Below, in pieces: positions 50,201 to 58,909 of a stretch of 64,000 nucleotides of DNA (within the stretch, counting starts at the first letter, position 1; each line of letters begins with the position of its first letter). This DNA is from Flavisolibacter amylovorans (lineage in GTDB: Bacteria > Bacteroidota > Bacteroidia > Chitinophagales > Chitinophagaceae). The stretch spans positions 124,001 through 188,000 of the forward strand of contig NZ_BAABGY010000007.1 in NCBI RefSeq assembly GCF_039541815.1, in the 5' to 3' direction. A program made the position numbers and the translations under genes. The notes beneath the pieces were generated by a model that had not been told where the DNA came from, did no database searches, and saw nothing but the letters and a program-made list of their open reading frames with translations.

Positions 50201-52205
50201 CGGGCAGGATATTCTAAAGAAGATCAACGACGCCCGCACCCAGGAGGTCGGAAACGTCGGCTTCAAGGAGGACGCTGAGAAATACAAGACCCACCTCGAC
50301 GAGATGAAGAGCGTCTTTGAGAAGTACGAGGAGGCGAAAAAGCAGATCGGTTCCGTAAAGGCCGCGGAGCTTTACCGCGAGCAGATTCAGGGCTTTGAGT
50401 CGTACGAGCAGTTCCTGATGATGGAATTCGCTAAGCTGCAGCCGAAGATCAAGGCCGGCGTGGCAAACATCGCTGAGCAATTAAAGTTCGAGGACGTGGT
50501 GAAAAAGCTGACAGCCATCGGAACGCAATCGGCCGAGCAGCAAATCAACAACATTGTGAGGGTGGTCACCGCTACGGCCACCGCTGCCACGCGACGCCAG
50601 CAGATCGAAGACAAATATGCAAAGGATCTCGCGATCCTTCAGGCCAACTACGCCGGCGAGGAGTTCGAGCAGCGCAAGAAGTTGCTTGACCAGGCACGGC
50701 AGGACGAGCTCGACGCAGTGCAGGACAGCGTAAATAAACAATCGGAGGCGTACAAGCAGCTCAATAAGGACATCACCTTCTATTCGCGTGAAGCGATCAG
50801 GGGTCAAATCGATGCGATCAAGCGGCTCCTCACGGGTAAAGACCTGTCGCCTGTGATGCGGAAGCAGCTCGAGGCCCAGCGCGACAGCCTGCAGGAGATC
50901 TACGACCAGAGCAAGATCAGCCCGGAAGCCCGTGAAGCGGCCAAGGAATTCGGGAAGATGGCCGATAAGTTGGGACAGGTGTCGGGCATCATGTCCGGCC
51001 TGTCCGGTATCGCGGCCAACTTCGATGGGGAGCTTGCTTCTGTCCTCGACACGATGTCTCAAATGGCGAGTGTGGGGCAAGATGTGTTTACCGCAGTGTC
51101 GCAGTTTGCATCTGGCAACATCCTTGGAGGTGTCACGTCAGTCATCGGCGGCATCGGCAAAGCACTGGGCATCGGCCGCGCTGCGCGCGAGGAGGAGCGC
51201 CGCCGGGAGCAGGAAGCCCGCCAGTTCCAGTTCGACATGTTCCTAGGGGCCCAGGATCTGCTGGAGCTTGAGCGCGAGCGCACACGCGAGGCCGTGAAGC
51301 GCGGGAAGCTCACCATCGACGCACTCAACGCGGAGAAGGCCCTGCTTCAACAGCAGCGGGTCGCGGCGCAGCAGCAGTTTGCCTTTCTGCTGGGCGAGCT
51401 TCAAAAGCACACCGGCAAGAGTACGAAGAGGGTAGACTTCGGCTTCGGCATAGTAAGGAGCTTCATTGAAGACTTTTCGCTCGCTGGCAAGTCCTATGAG
51501 GAGCTTGAGCAGCTCTTCGTCCGTGGCCAGTTGCAAGACAACGCGCGCGCTCTCTTCGAGCAGCTACAGGAACTGAAGCAGGAGGGCGTCGACATCGACC
51601 GCATGCTCGAGGAAAACAAGCGCCAGGCGATGGAGCTTTTCACCGGCACTACCGAAACCTCGATTGCCGACACCATCATTTCAGGCTTTCAGAACGGGCT
51701 TTCCGGGGCGGCAGACTTCGCGTCCTCCTTCGAGGACATGATGAAGCAGGCCATCCTGAATTCCCTCAAGTTCAAATACCTCGAGGGTCCGCTGAAGGAC
51801 TTCTACGCGGAGTTCGCAGCCGCGTCCGAATCCGATGGTCAGCTGACTTCCGCCGAGATCGCCGCTCTGCAAGGGATGTACAACGACATCATCAACGGTG
51901 CTTCGCAGCAATTTCAGAGCTTACAGCAGCTTACTGGCCTCAACTTCAGTGGTGCCGGCGCAGCGGCACGTACGCTTACCGGTGAAGTAAAAAACCTGAC
52001 CGAAGAAACTGGAAGTATTCTGGCAGGTCGTATCGGAGCGATCCAAATGATGATGAATGAAATGCTGGGGATGCATCGTGCAGCGCAAGGCAACCTAAAC
52101 GATATTGTTGCAAATACCGGAAACACTGTTATTGAATTGAGGCGGCTAAACCAACGCTTTGATCGATACGAGACCGGTCAATCTAAAATCAATGTAATTG
52201 CCTAA
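47262..52205 (+). CDS. Tape measure protein
   Basis: 1647 residues, the longest gene. A helical N-terminus carries three tandem units of about 60 residues starting at residues 147, 207 and 266 (GSLLEKSLQLANLKEQYVAL; GSINARLEALSKLKEEYSAL; GSLNEKMATLSRLKNEYAAL). Near residues 325-420 is a tape-measure N-terminal domain (MISEYVARTPFELKEVADSY). Hydrophobic segments near residues 545-625 and long coiled coils follow. At the usual 0.15 nm per residue, a tail of about 250 nm is inferred. Confidence 0.95.
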   Translation: MGNVNVNGAPLEFTAAIDDKGFNASLQKLEQGIEASVRRQIEANKEAEKAQAEYSRMIVSTGQAFKALDAGVQGQIKQLTSLQSELAKVKEAQDLLSERKELGLIGTDTANSSMAALVARERELSAAIGQVSKQMETSDAIMRAATGSLLEKSLQLANLKEQYVALSEADRNNADIGGKLLTNIQALDEEVRAVNAGMQSVQKNALGSINARLEALSKLKEEYSALSETDRNSSVGRGMLANIQQIDAEVRTLNGSFQAIAANAAGSLNEKMATLSRLKNEYAALAAVDRDSDIGKALRENIQGVEQEVQKINGAFGDTNSLVSDAVAAIAAYASLASMGSFLSDVIAVRGEFQKLEAVLTNSLGSKGAAQESLQMISEYVARTPFELKEVADSYVKLVNQGFKPTRDEIASIGDLAASTGKQFDQLAEAIIDAQTGEFERLKEFGVRASKEGDRITFTFRDQKTVVEDSNEAIRNYLVSLGKVEGVAGATAAISATLEGQISNLRDAWTRMLNDVGQSGEGVFSTAIAAATSLVENYRTVVDILKTLVLSYGAYRAAMIANSVITVQYSVATRGLSIAQTLQATATTISKRAMDALNLSMKANPAGLVAAAVAGLISYLVFFKDSATEARQAQDLLNDAQSDASAKFAEQEGAIRGYVEELKNQNLSEQARLDAYTKLKNIAPDIIGQLTFQAAKTTDLTDATNVYIASLRQRLDLEANQEAYKAARKQREDAFALAEAARKRQGGSNQESTTRVQGAAATVVSELTEYGQAVKAFREADRVVLDVERKIKSSVENTEQAITDRIAVLQKEQAMFGTNSERYKEYAAQITSLNNQLAKLRSGKKEDAPARTLEVIDKEIKAEKEKQQQFSASSAQYKAYQETIAKLEAERERIVGKSKTQQKAQQTEENKANAALEKRTKLLEDIAGWQREADRTGMVKEASEMDKVNAKWDERLSLVAEYNEYIRKFNKEHKTNLPLIGQDILKKINDARTQEVGNVGFKEDAEKYKTHLDEMKSVFEKYEEAKKQIGSVKAAELYREQIQGFESYEQFLMMEFAKLQPKIKAGVANIAEQLKFEDVVKKLTAIGTQSAEQQINNIVRVVTATATAATRRQQIEDKYAKDLAILQANYAGEEFEQRKKLLDQARQDELDAVQDSVNKQSEAYKQLNKDITFYSREAIRGQIDAIKRLLTGKDLSPVMRKQLEAQRDSLQEIYDQSKISPEAREAAKEFGKMADKLGQVSGIMSGLSGIAANFDGELASVLDTMSQMASVGQDVFTAVSQFASGNILGGVTSVIGGIGKALGIGRAAREEERRREQEARQFQFDMFLGAQDLLELERERTREAVKRGKLTIDALNAEKALLQQQRVAAQQQFAFLLGELQKHTGKSTKRVDFGFGIVRSFIEDFSLAGKSYEELEQLFVRGQLQDNARALFEQLQELKQEGVDIDRMLEENKRQAMELFTGTTETSIADTIISGFQNGLSGAADFASSFEDMMKQAILNSLKFKYLEGPLKDFYAEFAAASESDGQLTSAEIAALQGMYNDIINGASQQFQSLQQLTGLNFSGAGAAARTLTGEVKNLTEETGSILAGRIGAIQMMMNEMLGMHRAAQGNLNDIVANTGNTVIELRRLNQRFDRYETGQSKINVIA

Positions 52206-52714
52206 TGGAGCACATCATACTTCACGAGATCAAAAAAGCAGCAGACACACTATGCGTGTCGCTCGAGTTCACAAGTTTTGCCCTCCCGTTGTCTGGACGT
52301 GTCCCGGCTGACACCGATGACGAAGCCTTTCTTAGGCTGCTTTTTCAAGAATTCACTGTTTTCTTCAAAACGAAATATTCGGCGGCGCTTAAGGGACCGG
52401 ATCGTGATTTGGTTGCTGATGCGGCACGGATGCTCAAACCTATCTCACCCGAGACCATCAATACAGCGCCGACCTTCGTTGCTTCGATCCTCCGCCAGGC
52501 GTGGCCGGAGCCAGGGCTTAATCTGCACGTATTAGCCGCACTGGAAGTACGAAATGGCTACCTGCGTCTATCATCACTAGGCGTACCAATTGTCCGAACG
52601 TTGCGCGCAGCGGGCCAGTCCTATTTCCAAATGCTGGAAGAAATCTCTTTTTACAACAGCATCGGCCTTCCGGAAGCTGAGATCATCGCTAACATCTTCA
52701 AAAAGAAACAATGA
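52205..52714 (+). CDS. Hypothetical tail protein after the tape measure
   Basis: 169 residues, mostly helical: MEHIILHEIKKAADTLCVSL, then FLRLLFQEFTVFFKTKYSAA and LRQAWPEPGLNLHVLAALEV. Base composition is more AT-rich than that of neighbouring tail genes. Not recognised. It overlaps the tape measure stop by one base and the next start by 4, so it is part of the tail operon. Confidence 0.6.
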   Translation: MEHIILHEIKKAADTLCVSLEFTSFALPLSGRVPADTDDEAFLRLLFQEFTVFFKTKYSAALKGPDRDLVADAARMLKPISPETINTAPTFVASILRQAWPEPGLNLHVLAALEVRNGYLRLSSLGVPIVRTLRAAGQSYFQMLEEISFYNSIGLPEAEIIANIFKKKQ

Positions 52715-53205
52715 ACTACGACGCATTGCTAACAGGGAAGCACTTTATGGACGGCATGGATCTGTGGACGGTCTACAGCCTTTTCGTGGAAGGGGGGTCG
52801 GATGACTTCCTGAAGTATGCCGCAGCCAAGGAAGGCATTTCCCACGACTGGACCGACGCTCACGGGGTCGACGTGGATCTCTCGCGCCGGTTCCTCGCGG
52901 GCCGTAATATCTCGCTCAAGTGCGGTATGCTCGTGGCCAGTGAAGCTGAATTCTGGCTCAAGTACGAAGCCCTGCTCAACCACCTGATGAAGCCGGAAAA
53001 GCGGCGCATCGAGGTGGCGGAGTTTGGCGATCGCTCTTTCTACGTGTACTACAAGGACGTGAGCAGCCTCGGCCGGTTCACCAAGATCAAAGACTCGGAC
53101 CTGATTGGCATCAAGTTCACGCTCAACCTCGTCGAAAACGAGCCGCAACTGGATAACACCAACACGTTTATCGTAGACGAGACTGGCCGCTTCCTCATCA
53201 CCTAA
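52711..53205 (+). CDS. Distal-tail-like protein
   Basis: 164 residues: FMDGMDLWTVYSLFVEGGSD, ISLKCGMLVASEAEFWLKYE, RSFYVYYKDVSSLGRFTK and FTLNLVENEPQLD. The beta-sandwich style and location between the tape measure and hub genes fit a distal tail (Dit-like) role, though no signature is decisive. Confidence 0.65.
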   Translation: MNYDALLTGKHFMDGMDLWTVYSLFVEGGSDDFLKYAAAKEGISHDWTDAHGVDVDLSRRFLAGRNISLKCGMLVASEAEFWLKYEALLNHLMKPEKRRIEVAEFGDRSFYVYYKDVSSLGRFTKIKDSDLIGIKFTLNLVENEPQLDNTNTFIVDETGRFLIT

Positions 53206-53220
53206 GCACAGCACCCCAAT

Positions 53221-54774
53221 ATGGATACACTTGACATTTACCGCGGCGGCAACCTGCTGGCAACCATCCAACCGGGAAGCAACGCCGTGCAGAGCAAGCA
53301 GATCATGGGCGAAAACGTCCTGCGCCTTGACTTCGAGATGAGCCGATACATCGATTTCACCGTGGGTGATACCGCCTCCGTTTTCGGTGAGGTGTATAAG
53401 ATCAACCAGCTGCCGGTGATCAAGAAGGCCGGCACCTATGCCTTCCAGTATACGATCACGATGGAGGCCGTGGGTGCGGACCTCGCAAAGGCACAGTTCC
53501 TGTTCCTGAACCCTTCGAACAGCCTGCTCGAAAGCGACTTCTCACTGATGGGCGACCCGGCCACGTTCATGGCGCTGCTCCTGCAGAACGCCTCCCGGCT
53601 GCCGTCCTCTTCTTGGCAGATCGGGCAGGTGATCGCAGGTCCTTTCAAGGCGCTGTCCTTCTCGAAAGAGAACTGCTACAACGCGCTGTCACGGATCGCC
53701 GAGGCCTTCGATACGGAGTTCTGGATCGAGGGTACGACGATCCACCTCACTAAGCGGCGCATCGACACGGCACTGCGTTTCGAGGTCGGCCGCAACCGGG
53801 GGCTGTATGAGATCGTGCGCACGAACTTCAACAATTCGTCCCTGTGCACCATTCTCTACGCCAGCGGCTCGGATAAGAACCTGCCGGCTGATTACCGCGG
53901 CGGCGCCCGCCGGCTGACGCTGCCCGGCGGAGACGTGTTTGTTGCCTCTTTGAACGGCCAGATCAACTATGGGGTGCTCGAGGGATCGGAGGTCTTCGAC
54001 GATGTGTACCCGCAGCGGACCGGGAAGGTCACGGCCGTAGATCCAGGTAACATCTACCGGTTCGTGGATTCGACAATCGACTTCGACGTGAATGACCAGT
54101 TGCTGCCCGGCCTCACGGCTCGCCTTACGTTCAATACCGGGAACCTGGCGGGTTACTCTTTCAAGGTTTCCTCGTTCGACAATGCCACCAAGACCTTCGT
54201 GATCTTGAAAAATGATGAGGAGCGCGTGCTCGAGCTGCCGAACGCCTCGATGAAGCCCGCCATCGGCGATCAGTACGTGCTTACCGACATCGCCATGCCG
54301 CAGGTGTACATCGACCGGGCTGAGGAGCAGTTGAAGGCGCGCGCCGACGCCCTGCTCGAGCAACTGGCCACCCCGCAGCTGTCGTATGCAGTGACCATCG
54401 ATCCGACGTACGTGAAGCGGTACGGCATCACGCTGGTCATCGGGCAGGAGGTGATGATCGCAGACCCGCACCTGAACGTCGAGCGGAAGATCCGGATTGT
54501 GAAAACAACGCGGAACCTGCTGCAGGAGACGAGCTACACGGTCGAACTTTCCGACCTGGTGACTCCGGGCACGCTCGCGCGCATCATGGCCGCGCAGTAC
54601 GAGGCAGACCGGGGCATCGCGCAGCTGCAGGCCTCCGTGCAGAACAACGCCCTTCTGAACGGCAACGTGATCGGCTCGCTCAACTTTCAGAGCCTGCCCA
54701 CATCGGCCGGTGGCTCCGGCTTTTCCGATCTGATCGTCGAAGACAGCACCGGAAAGCTCTATCGGAAGGTTTAA
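53221..54774 (+). CDS. Tail hub / baseplate protein (Tal-like)
   Basis: 517 residues. The N-terminal hub fold includes LDIYRGGNLLATIQPGSNAV, VYKINQLPVIKKAGTYAFQY and GDPATFMALLLQNASRLPSS. A central barrel (YPQRTGKVTAVDPGNIYRFV; GYSFKVSSFDNATKTFVILK) is followed by VTIDPTYVKRYGITLVIGQE. It resembles the N-terminal part of tail-associated lysins but has no visible lytic domain. Ends with a short linker, then a double hairpin before the fibre genes. Confidence 0.75.
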   Translation: MDTLDIYRGGNLLATIQPGSNAVQSKQIMGENVLRLDFEMSRYIDFTVGDTASVFGEVYKINQLPVIKKAGTYAFQYTITMEAVGADLAKAQFLFLNPSNSLLESDFSLMGDPATFMALLLQNASRLPSSSWQIGQVIAGPFKALSFSKENCYNALSRIAEAFDTEFWIEGTTIHLTKRRIDTALRFEVGRNRGLYEIVRTNFNNSSLCTILYASGSDKNLPADYRGGARRLTLPGGDVFVASLNGQINYGVLEGSEVFDDVYPQRTGKVTAVDPGNIYRFVDSTIDFDVNDQLLPGLTARLTFNTGNLAGYSFKVSSFDNATKTFVILKNDEERVLELPNASMKPAIGDQYVLTDIAMPQVYIDRAEEQLKARADALLEQLATPQLSYAVTIDPTYVKRYGITLVIGQEVMIADPHLNVERKIRIVKTTRNLLQETSYTVELSDLVTPGTLARIMAAQYEADRGIAQLQASVQNNALLNGNVIGSLNFQSLPTSAGGSGFSDLIVEDSTGKLYRKV

Positions 54775-54832
54775 TCTGTGAACGGATGGCCGCGTTCACA
54801 GATTAACAAAGCCCGCCCTGAGCGGGCTTTTT
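54775..54832 (+). terminator. Palindrome plus intrinsic terminator between hub and fibre genes
   Basis: First element: TCTGTGAACG (54775-54784) and CGTTCACAGA (54793-54802), containing GTGAAC-N10-GTTCAC as at 41706-41727. Second: AAAGCCCGC, CCTGA loop, GCGGGCTTTTT (54808-54832), a strong terminator. Together they separate tail hub from fibre expression. Confidence 0.8.
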
Positions 54833-54846
54833 AGCTTCGATATCGC

Positions 54847-56202
54847 ATGGCTACAGTACGCATCAACGAGCTTCCTTCACCCGTCGTAGACCTGTCGTTA
54901 AACGACATGTTTCCGCTTTGGACGAACGCTGACGGGAAAACCCGAAAGGCGTCCCTGCAGCAGCTCCTCGCCTTTATCGGTACAGGCGGCGGAGGCGGTA
55001 CTCATGCGCCGGTGCTGACAGGCGATCAACTGATCTACGAGCCCGAGCCGGCCGAAGTGGGCACCGATACGGCCACTATCCCCGAAGCTGCTGGCCTCGA
55101 TTTTCACCTCACCCGTGGCGGCCGCCCTCTGAAGCCACAGCTGCCGGTTACGGATCCGGGCTATCCGCGTGCGGATGCCGAATACGAGATCCTCGATGCC
55201 GGCGGCTTTAAGCTCCTCCAGCCGGGGGATGCGCTGGGTCAGGATGAGCGGTACCTGCTTGAGTTCTACGAGCTGCAGTCGACCACCGGCGGAAGCGGCG
55301 GTGGGACGGGCTCAGGCTCCGCGCTAATCACAGGGGCTATCACAGCCCCATCCAACCTGCCGCTCAACGCCACGACGCACGCCGGCAAGCTGATACAGAT
55401 CCGCGGGCTCTCGACGCAGCTCACCTTCACCCTGCCTGACCTCGGGGACTGGCCGGAGAACGGGATCATCCCGTTTGAGGCCACGATCAATAATTCCGTG
55501 CAGCACAAGATCACGACCACCGGCGGGCAGTTCATCTGCCTGGGCGGATCGTCGTACAACTCGATCTACGTATCTCCGGGCGAAGTGGTGTGGCTATATC
55601 GCGGCACCGATGGCTGGTACGTGCTTGGCGACTTCTGGCGCTCCTACGATGCCCTGGGCACCGTATTCCCCACGTTCAAGATCGGCCCCCGCGACCTGCT
55701 CTGCAAAGGTCAGCTGCTGTCGCGCGCCGCATACCCGCGCCTGTGGGAGTACGTGCAGACGCTCGGCTCCTCGCTCGTGTCGGACGCTAAGTGGAACACG
55801 GCCACGGAATACTACTACAGCGGCGGATGGACTACCACGGCGCCGGGCGCGGGTGTCGCGCATGAGCGGGTCGACCGCCCGTACCGCGGCTGCTTCTCAA
55901 CCGGCGACGGCTCCACCACCTTCCGCTTGCCGGACCTCATGGACGTGGCGCTCGCCGGTGTGCTCTCAGAGTCCGGCACCGACCCGCTCCGTCCCTTGAA
56001 TAAGCCGGGCGGCTACCAGGCGGCGGGCGTTGGGCTCACCACGACCGACATGGGCGGGCAGGACGGCCTCACCGGCACTTCGACCGGCCTCGGATATACC
56101 GCCGGGAGCCCCGGTGTGACCGAATTCAAGAACAGAACGACGGTACACGGCACGAAGACCCGCATGGCAAACGTCGGGTTTTACTGGGCCATAAAATACT
56201 AA
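54847..56202 (+). CDS. Tail fibre protein with C-terminal tail collar domain
   Basis: 451 residues. N-terminal attachment region (MATVRINELPSPVVDLSLND, MFPLWTNADGKTRKASLQQL), glycine-rich linkers (GTGGGGGTHAP; TGGSGGGTGSGSA), a middle beta domain, then a phage tail collar domain: DLLCKGQLLSRAAYPRLWEY, then CFSTGDGSTTFRLPDLMDVA, ending FYWAIKY. Probably a receptor-contact or fibre-base protein. No signal peptide, unlike the next gene. Confidence 0.85.
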   Translation: MATVRINELPSPVVDLSLNDMFPLWTNADGKTRKASLQQLLAFIGTGGGGGTHAPVLTGDQLIYEPEPAEVGTDTATIPEAAGLDFHLTRGGRPLKPQLPVTDPGYPRADAEYEILDAGGFKLLQPGDALGQDERYLLEFYELQSTTGGSGGGTGSGSALITGAITAPSNLPLNATTHAGKLIQIRGLSTQLTFTLPDLGDWPENGIIPFEATINNSVQHKITTTGGQFICLGGSSYNSIYVSPGEVVWLYRGTDGWYVLGDFWRSYDALGTVFPTFKIGPRDLLCKGQLLSRAAYPRLWEYVQTLGSSLVSDAKWNTATEYYYSGGWTTTAPGAGVAHERVDRPYRGCFSTGDGSTTFRLPDLMDVALAGVLSESGTDPLRPLNKPGGYQAAGVGLTTTDMGGQDGLTGTSTGLGYTAGSPGVTEFKNRTTVHGTKTRMANVGFYWAIKY

Positions 56203-56216
56203 CACGATCATCATTT

Positions 56217-58550
56217 ATGAAACGACTATTGACCCTGCTTTTCTGCTTTGTGAGCCTCACGGCCGCCGCTCAGGTGCCCCAGAAGAACGGCACCTGGTAC
56301 GAATTCCGCCTGGCCATCATCGACAGCCTCGGCATTCCGAAGGACACATTCATGGTTCCCGCTACGCTTCGGCACCTGCCCTGGCTTTCCTCGAAAGGGG
56401 ACACACTGTACGTGTGGAGCACCGACGGCCAGAAATGGCGGCGACCGCCTGCCGGCGCCTCGAACCTCCAGGAAACTACCGACGGCGGCAACGGCACTAC
56501 CAACGACATCAACATCCGTGTGGGCGCCGATGACGTGCTGGGGCTTTACCCCGAAGACAACCACGGCACAGTAGGCTTCCGCTCCGATGCTGGCCACTGG
56601 ACCTATGTAACGGGTAACCTCGCCACCGGCACACGGCAGATCCTGTGGCCGAACGGCTCGGGCAGGGTTGCGTTGACCGATAGCGTGATTCAGAACCAAT
56701 ACACGACGAAGCAACCTGCAAATGCCTACCTCGATTCGCTGAAGGCCCTACGCCTCAACGTGCTGGGAGGATTGAACGGGCAACTCACCGACACCATCAA
56801 CCACATTTACCTTCCTGTAAAGGCAAGCACGGGCCAGACGACAACCCGCTGGGCCAATTCGTTTGTGATCTCGAACCGCACGCGGGAGCAGGACATGGCG
56901 AAGAATGGCTGGTATTACTGGACGAGTAGGGGCAACTCCACGCTGCTGAGCCTCAACCGGGAGTTTTACTTTTCTGAAGGCGACAGCGCGTCGGTGCAAT
57001 ACAACGCCTCCCTGAGCTCCTTCACAGCGCTGTATATGGACCACGCTAACCCACGTTACAACACGGGCAGCGGTGTGATGAAGATGCCCACGCTCCAGTC
57101 CGGCGGCTTCAATTCGGTCTACCGATTCGGACCGACTACCGATGTGCAGGTATGGCTCGGCATCCAGGGACGCAACGCGGGCAACTACCACAGCACCTTT
57201 GATTTCGCTACCGACAGCAACTACATCGTACGCACCTACCAAGGCAGCGCCACACGGCCAACACCCCTTGCCGCCGGCTTCGTGTCCGACATCGACTTCG
57301 ACCGGAACCTCGACGGGAAGCAGCGGATCTTCACGGGCGAGCAGGGCATCGCCAACTTCATCGGAATGTATAAGAGCGCGCAATCCGGGTCGCCGGCTGC
57401 ACGCGGCTCGTCGGTGGGGCAGGTGACCGACTTCTACTCGCTTGGTGTTTCCTACAAGCGGCCCTACGGCACCAGCCACAGCAAGGCGACGATCCTGGCA
57501 GACTCAAAGATTGACACGGCGGTGGGATTCTATTCCTATCCCAAGTGGGAGCAGTACAACGAGGTGGGCAACTGGCCGGTGGGCTTTTGGCAGGCCGGCG
57601 CCAGCGACGTGAACACATTCGAGGGGCAGACCTTCTTCGGCTTCCCCTACTTGCCGGGTAAAGCAACAGCCGACAGCAATACGAACCGCTCCGCCACCTT
57701 CTTCAAGCCGGCGGAATACTACAGCAACCAGGGCTCCGGGTTCACTGCACGCAGCCTTGTAGATAAGGGCTATGTCGATAGCGTAGCTGCCGGGGTCTCG
57801 AGCGGCGTAACCGTTGACACGGCCGCCATGGCCACGCGCCTCCGCGTCATGCAGGTAGCCGACAGCCTTTCCGCGCTTATCCCTGCCCTCAATAGGAGCC
57901 GCAGGTACGATTACTTCACCGACTTCAACGCCACCGCCGGCGAGTGGACGGTGACGAGCTCTGGCGGCAGCGTGACGGCGGTGAACTCGCCGGTGAACCG
58001 CCCGGGCGTCATCCGCCTATCGACGGGATCTACGGCCACCGGCCGCTACGCCGTCCACGGCGGGCTTTCCAACACCAGCACCTTCGGCGGCGGCACCTGG
58101 TCGCTGGAAACAGCCGTTCGCATCACGACGGCTTCGGATGCCACCGACCGGTACCAGCTGCTCGTGGGCTTCCTTGGCGCGGTCAATACGGTGAACCAAA
58201 CGGACGGCGCGTACTTTCTTTACGACGAAGGCGGGGTTTCTACGGGATCGACGGCCGCCGGCTACTGGCAGACGGTGACGGCTGCATCGTCCTCGCGGAC
58301 CTTCAACCAGAGCCACACGCCGGTGACGGCCTCCACGGCCACCTGGTACAAGCTCCGTATCGAAGTGAACGCCGCTGCTTCACAGGTGCTGTTCTACGTG
58401 AACGGTACGCTCGCGGGCACACATACCGGGACCATTCCCACATCTGCTACCGGCTTTGCTATCTACGTCCAGAAAAGCCTGGGCACTACGTCACGGACCA
58501 TCGATGCTGACTACATGCAGGTGCAGAGTGTGTTCACGACACCACGATAA
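56217..58550 (+). CDS. Large tail fibre / receptor-binding protein with signal peptide
   Basis: 777 residues. It begins MKRLLTLLFCFVSLTAAAQ, a textbook Sec signal peptide with AxA cleavage site, surprising for a virion protein. Then come fibre-type regions (DGGNGTTNDINIRVGADDVL; VTDFYSLGVSYKRPYGTSHS) and a C-terminal jelly-roll lectin-like domain (FGGGTWSLETAVRITTASDA; LVGFLGAVNTVN; WYKLRIEVNAAASQVLFYVN). Likely carbohydrate-binding. It lies 14 bases after the collar fibre gene. Confidence 0.78.
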   Translation: MKRLLTLLFCFVSLTAAAQVPQKNGTWYEFRLAIIDSLGIPKDTFMVPATLRHLPWLSSKGDTLYVWSTDGQKWRRPPAGASNLQETTDGGNGTTNDINIRVGADDVLGLYPEDNHGTVGFRSDAGHWTYVTGNLATGTRQILWPNGSGRVALTDSVIQNQYTTKQPANAYLDSLKALRLNVLGGLNGQLTDTINHIYLPVKASTGQTTTRWANSFVISNRTREQDMAKNGWYYWTSRGNSTLLSLNREFYFSEGDSASVQYNASLSSFTALYMDHANPRYNTGSGVMKMPTLQSGGFNSVYRFGPTTDVQVWLGIQGRNAGNYHSTFDFATDSNYIVRTYQGSATRPTPLAAGFVSDIDFDRNLDGKQRIFTGEQGIANFIGMYKSAQSGSPAARGSSVGQVTDFYSLGVSYKRPYGTSHSKATILADSKIDTAVGFYSYPKWEQYNEVGNWPVGFWQAGASDVNTFEGQTFFGFPYLPGKATADSNTNRSATFFKPAEYYSNQGSGFTARSLVDKGYVDSVAAGVSSGVTVDTAAMATRLRVMQVADSLSALIPALNRSRRYDYFTDFNATAGEWTVTSSGGSVTAVNSPVNRPGVIRLSTGSTATGRYAVHGGLSNTSTFGGGTWSLETAVRITTASDATDRYQLLVGFLGAVNTVNQTDGAYFLYDEGGVSTGSTAAGYWQTVTAASSSRTFNQSHTPVTASTATWYKLRIEVNAAASQVLFYVNGTLAGTHTGTIPTSATGFAIYVQKSLGTTSRTIDADYMQVQSVFTTPR

Positions 58551-58651
58551 AAAAAGGCGGCGCAAAAGCACCGCCCGACCGCTGATATCTTAAATGAATT
58601 CGACCAATGGTTTCTTATCAAGAAACGGGCCATTGGCGCAACAAACGACCA
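58551..58651 (+). promoter_or_regulatory. Hairpins before the lysis-like cassette
   Basis: GGCGG/CCGCC near 58558-58576, then CCAATGG-TTTCTT (58604-58616) pairing with AAGAAA (58620-58625) and CCATTGG (58630-58636). The second hairpin covers an in-frame ATG at 58607 ahead of the holin-like gene, so it could gate a longer form. Confidence 0.5.
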
Positions 58652-58909
58652 ATGGACAACAATAACAGCCCTTCATGGGGTACTTATGTCGGAACCGGCC
58701 TTGCCGGCGCCTACGGCCTATTTAAAGGCGGCGGGCTCCTGCAGGTGAATGCAGGCACAGTGTGGGAAGAAATGTGGGCAAAGCTGGGACCGGCTATTGT
58801 CACTGCGTCGCTTTGTGCCGCCGCTGGCTGGGCCACTACACAGCTCTGTAAGATCATATACCGTCTTGCCGTCCGGGCTATTGCCAAACTCCTCAAACGC
58901 AATCCATGA
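58652..58909 (+). CDS. Holin-like small membrane protein
   Basis: 85 residues from the ATG at 58652; a second in-frame ATG at 58607 would add 15 residues and lies in a hairpin. It contains a Gly-rich amphipathic region (YVGTGLAGAYGLFKGGGLLQ), a membrane segment (GPAIVTASLCAAAGWATTQL) and a basic C-terminus (RLAVRAIAKLLKRNP). Size, topology and location between fibres and endolysin candidate suggest a holin or antiholin. Overlaps the next membrane gene by 4 bases. Confidence 0.55.
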   Translation: MDNNNSPSWGTYVGTGLAGAYGLFKGGGLLQVNAGTVWEEMWAKLGPAIVTASLCAAAGWATTQLCKIIYRLAVRAIAKLLKRNP

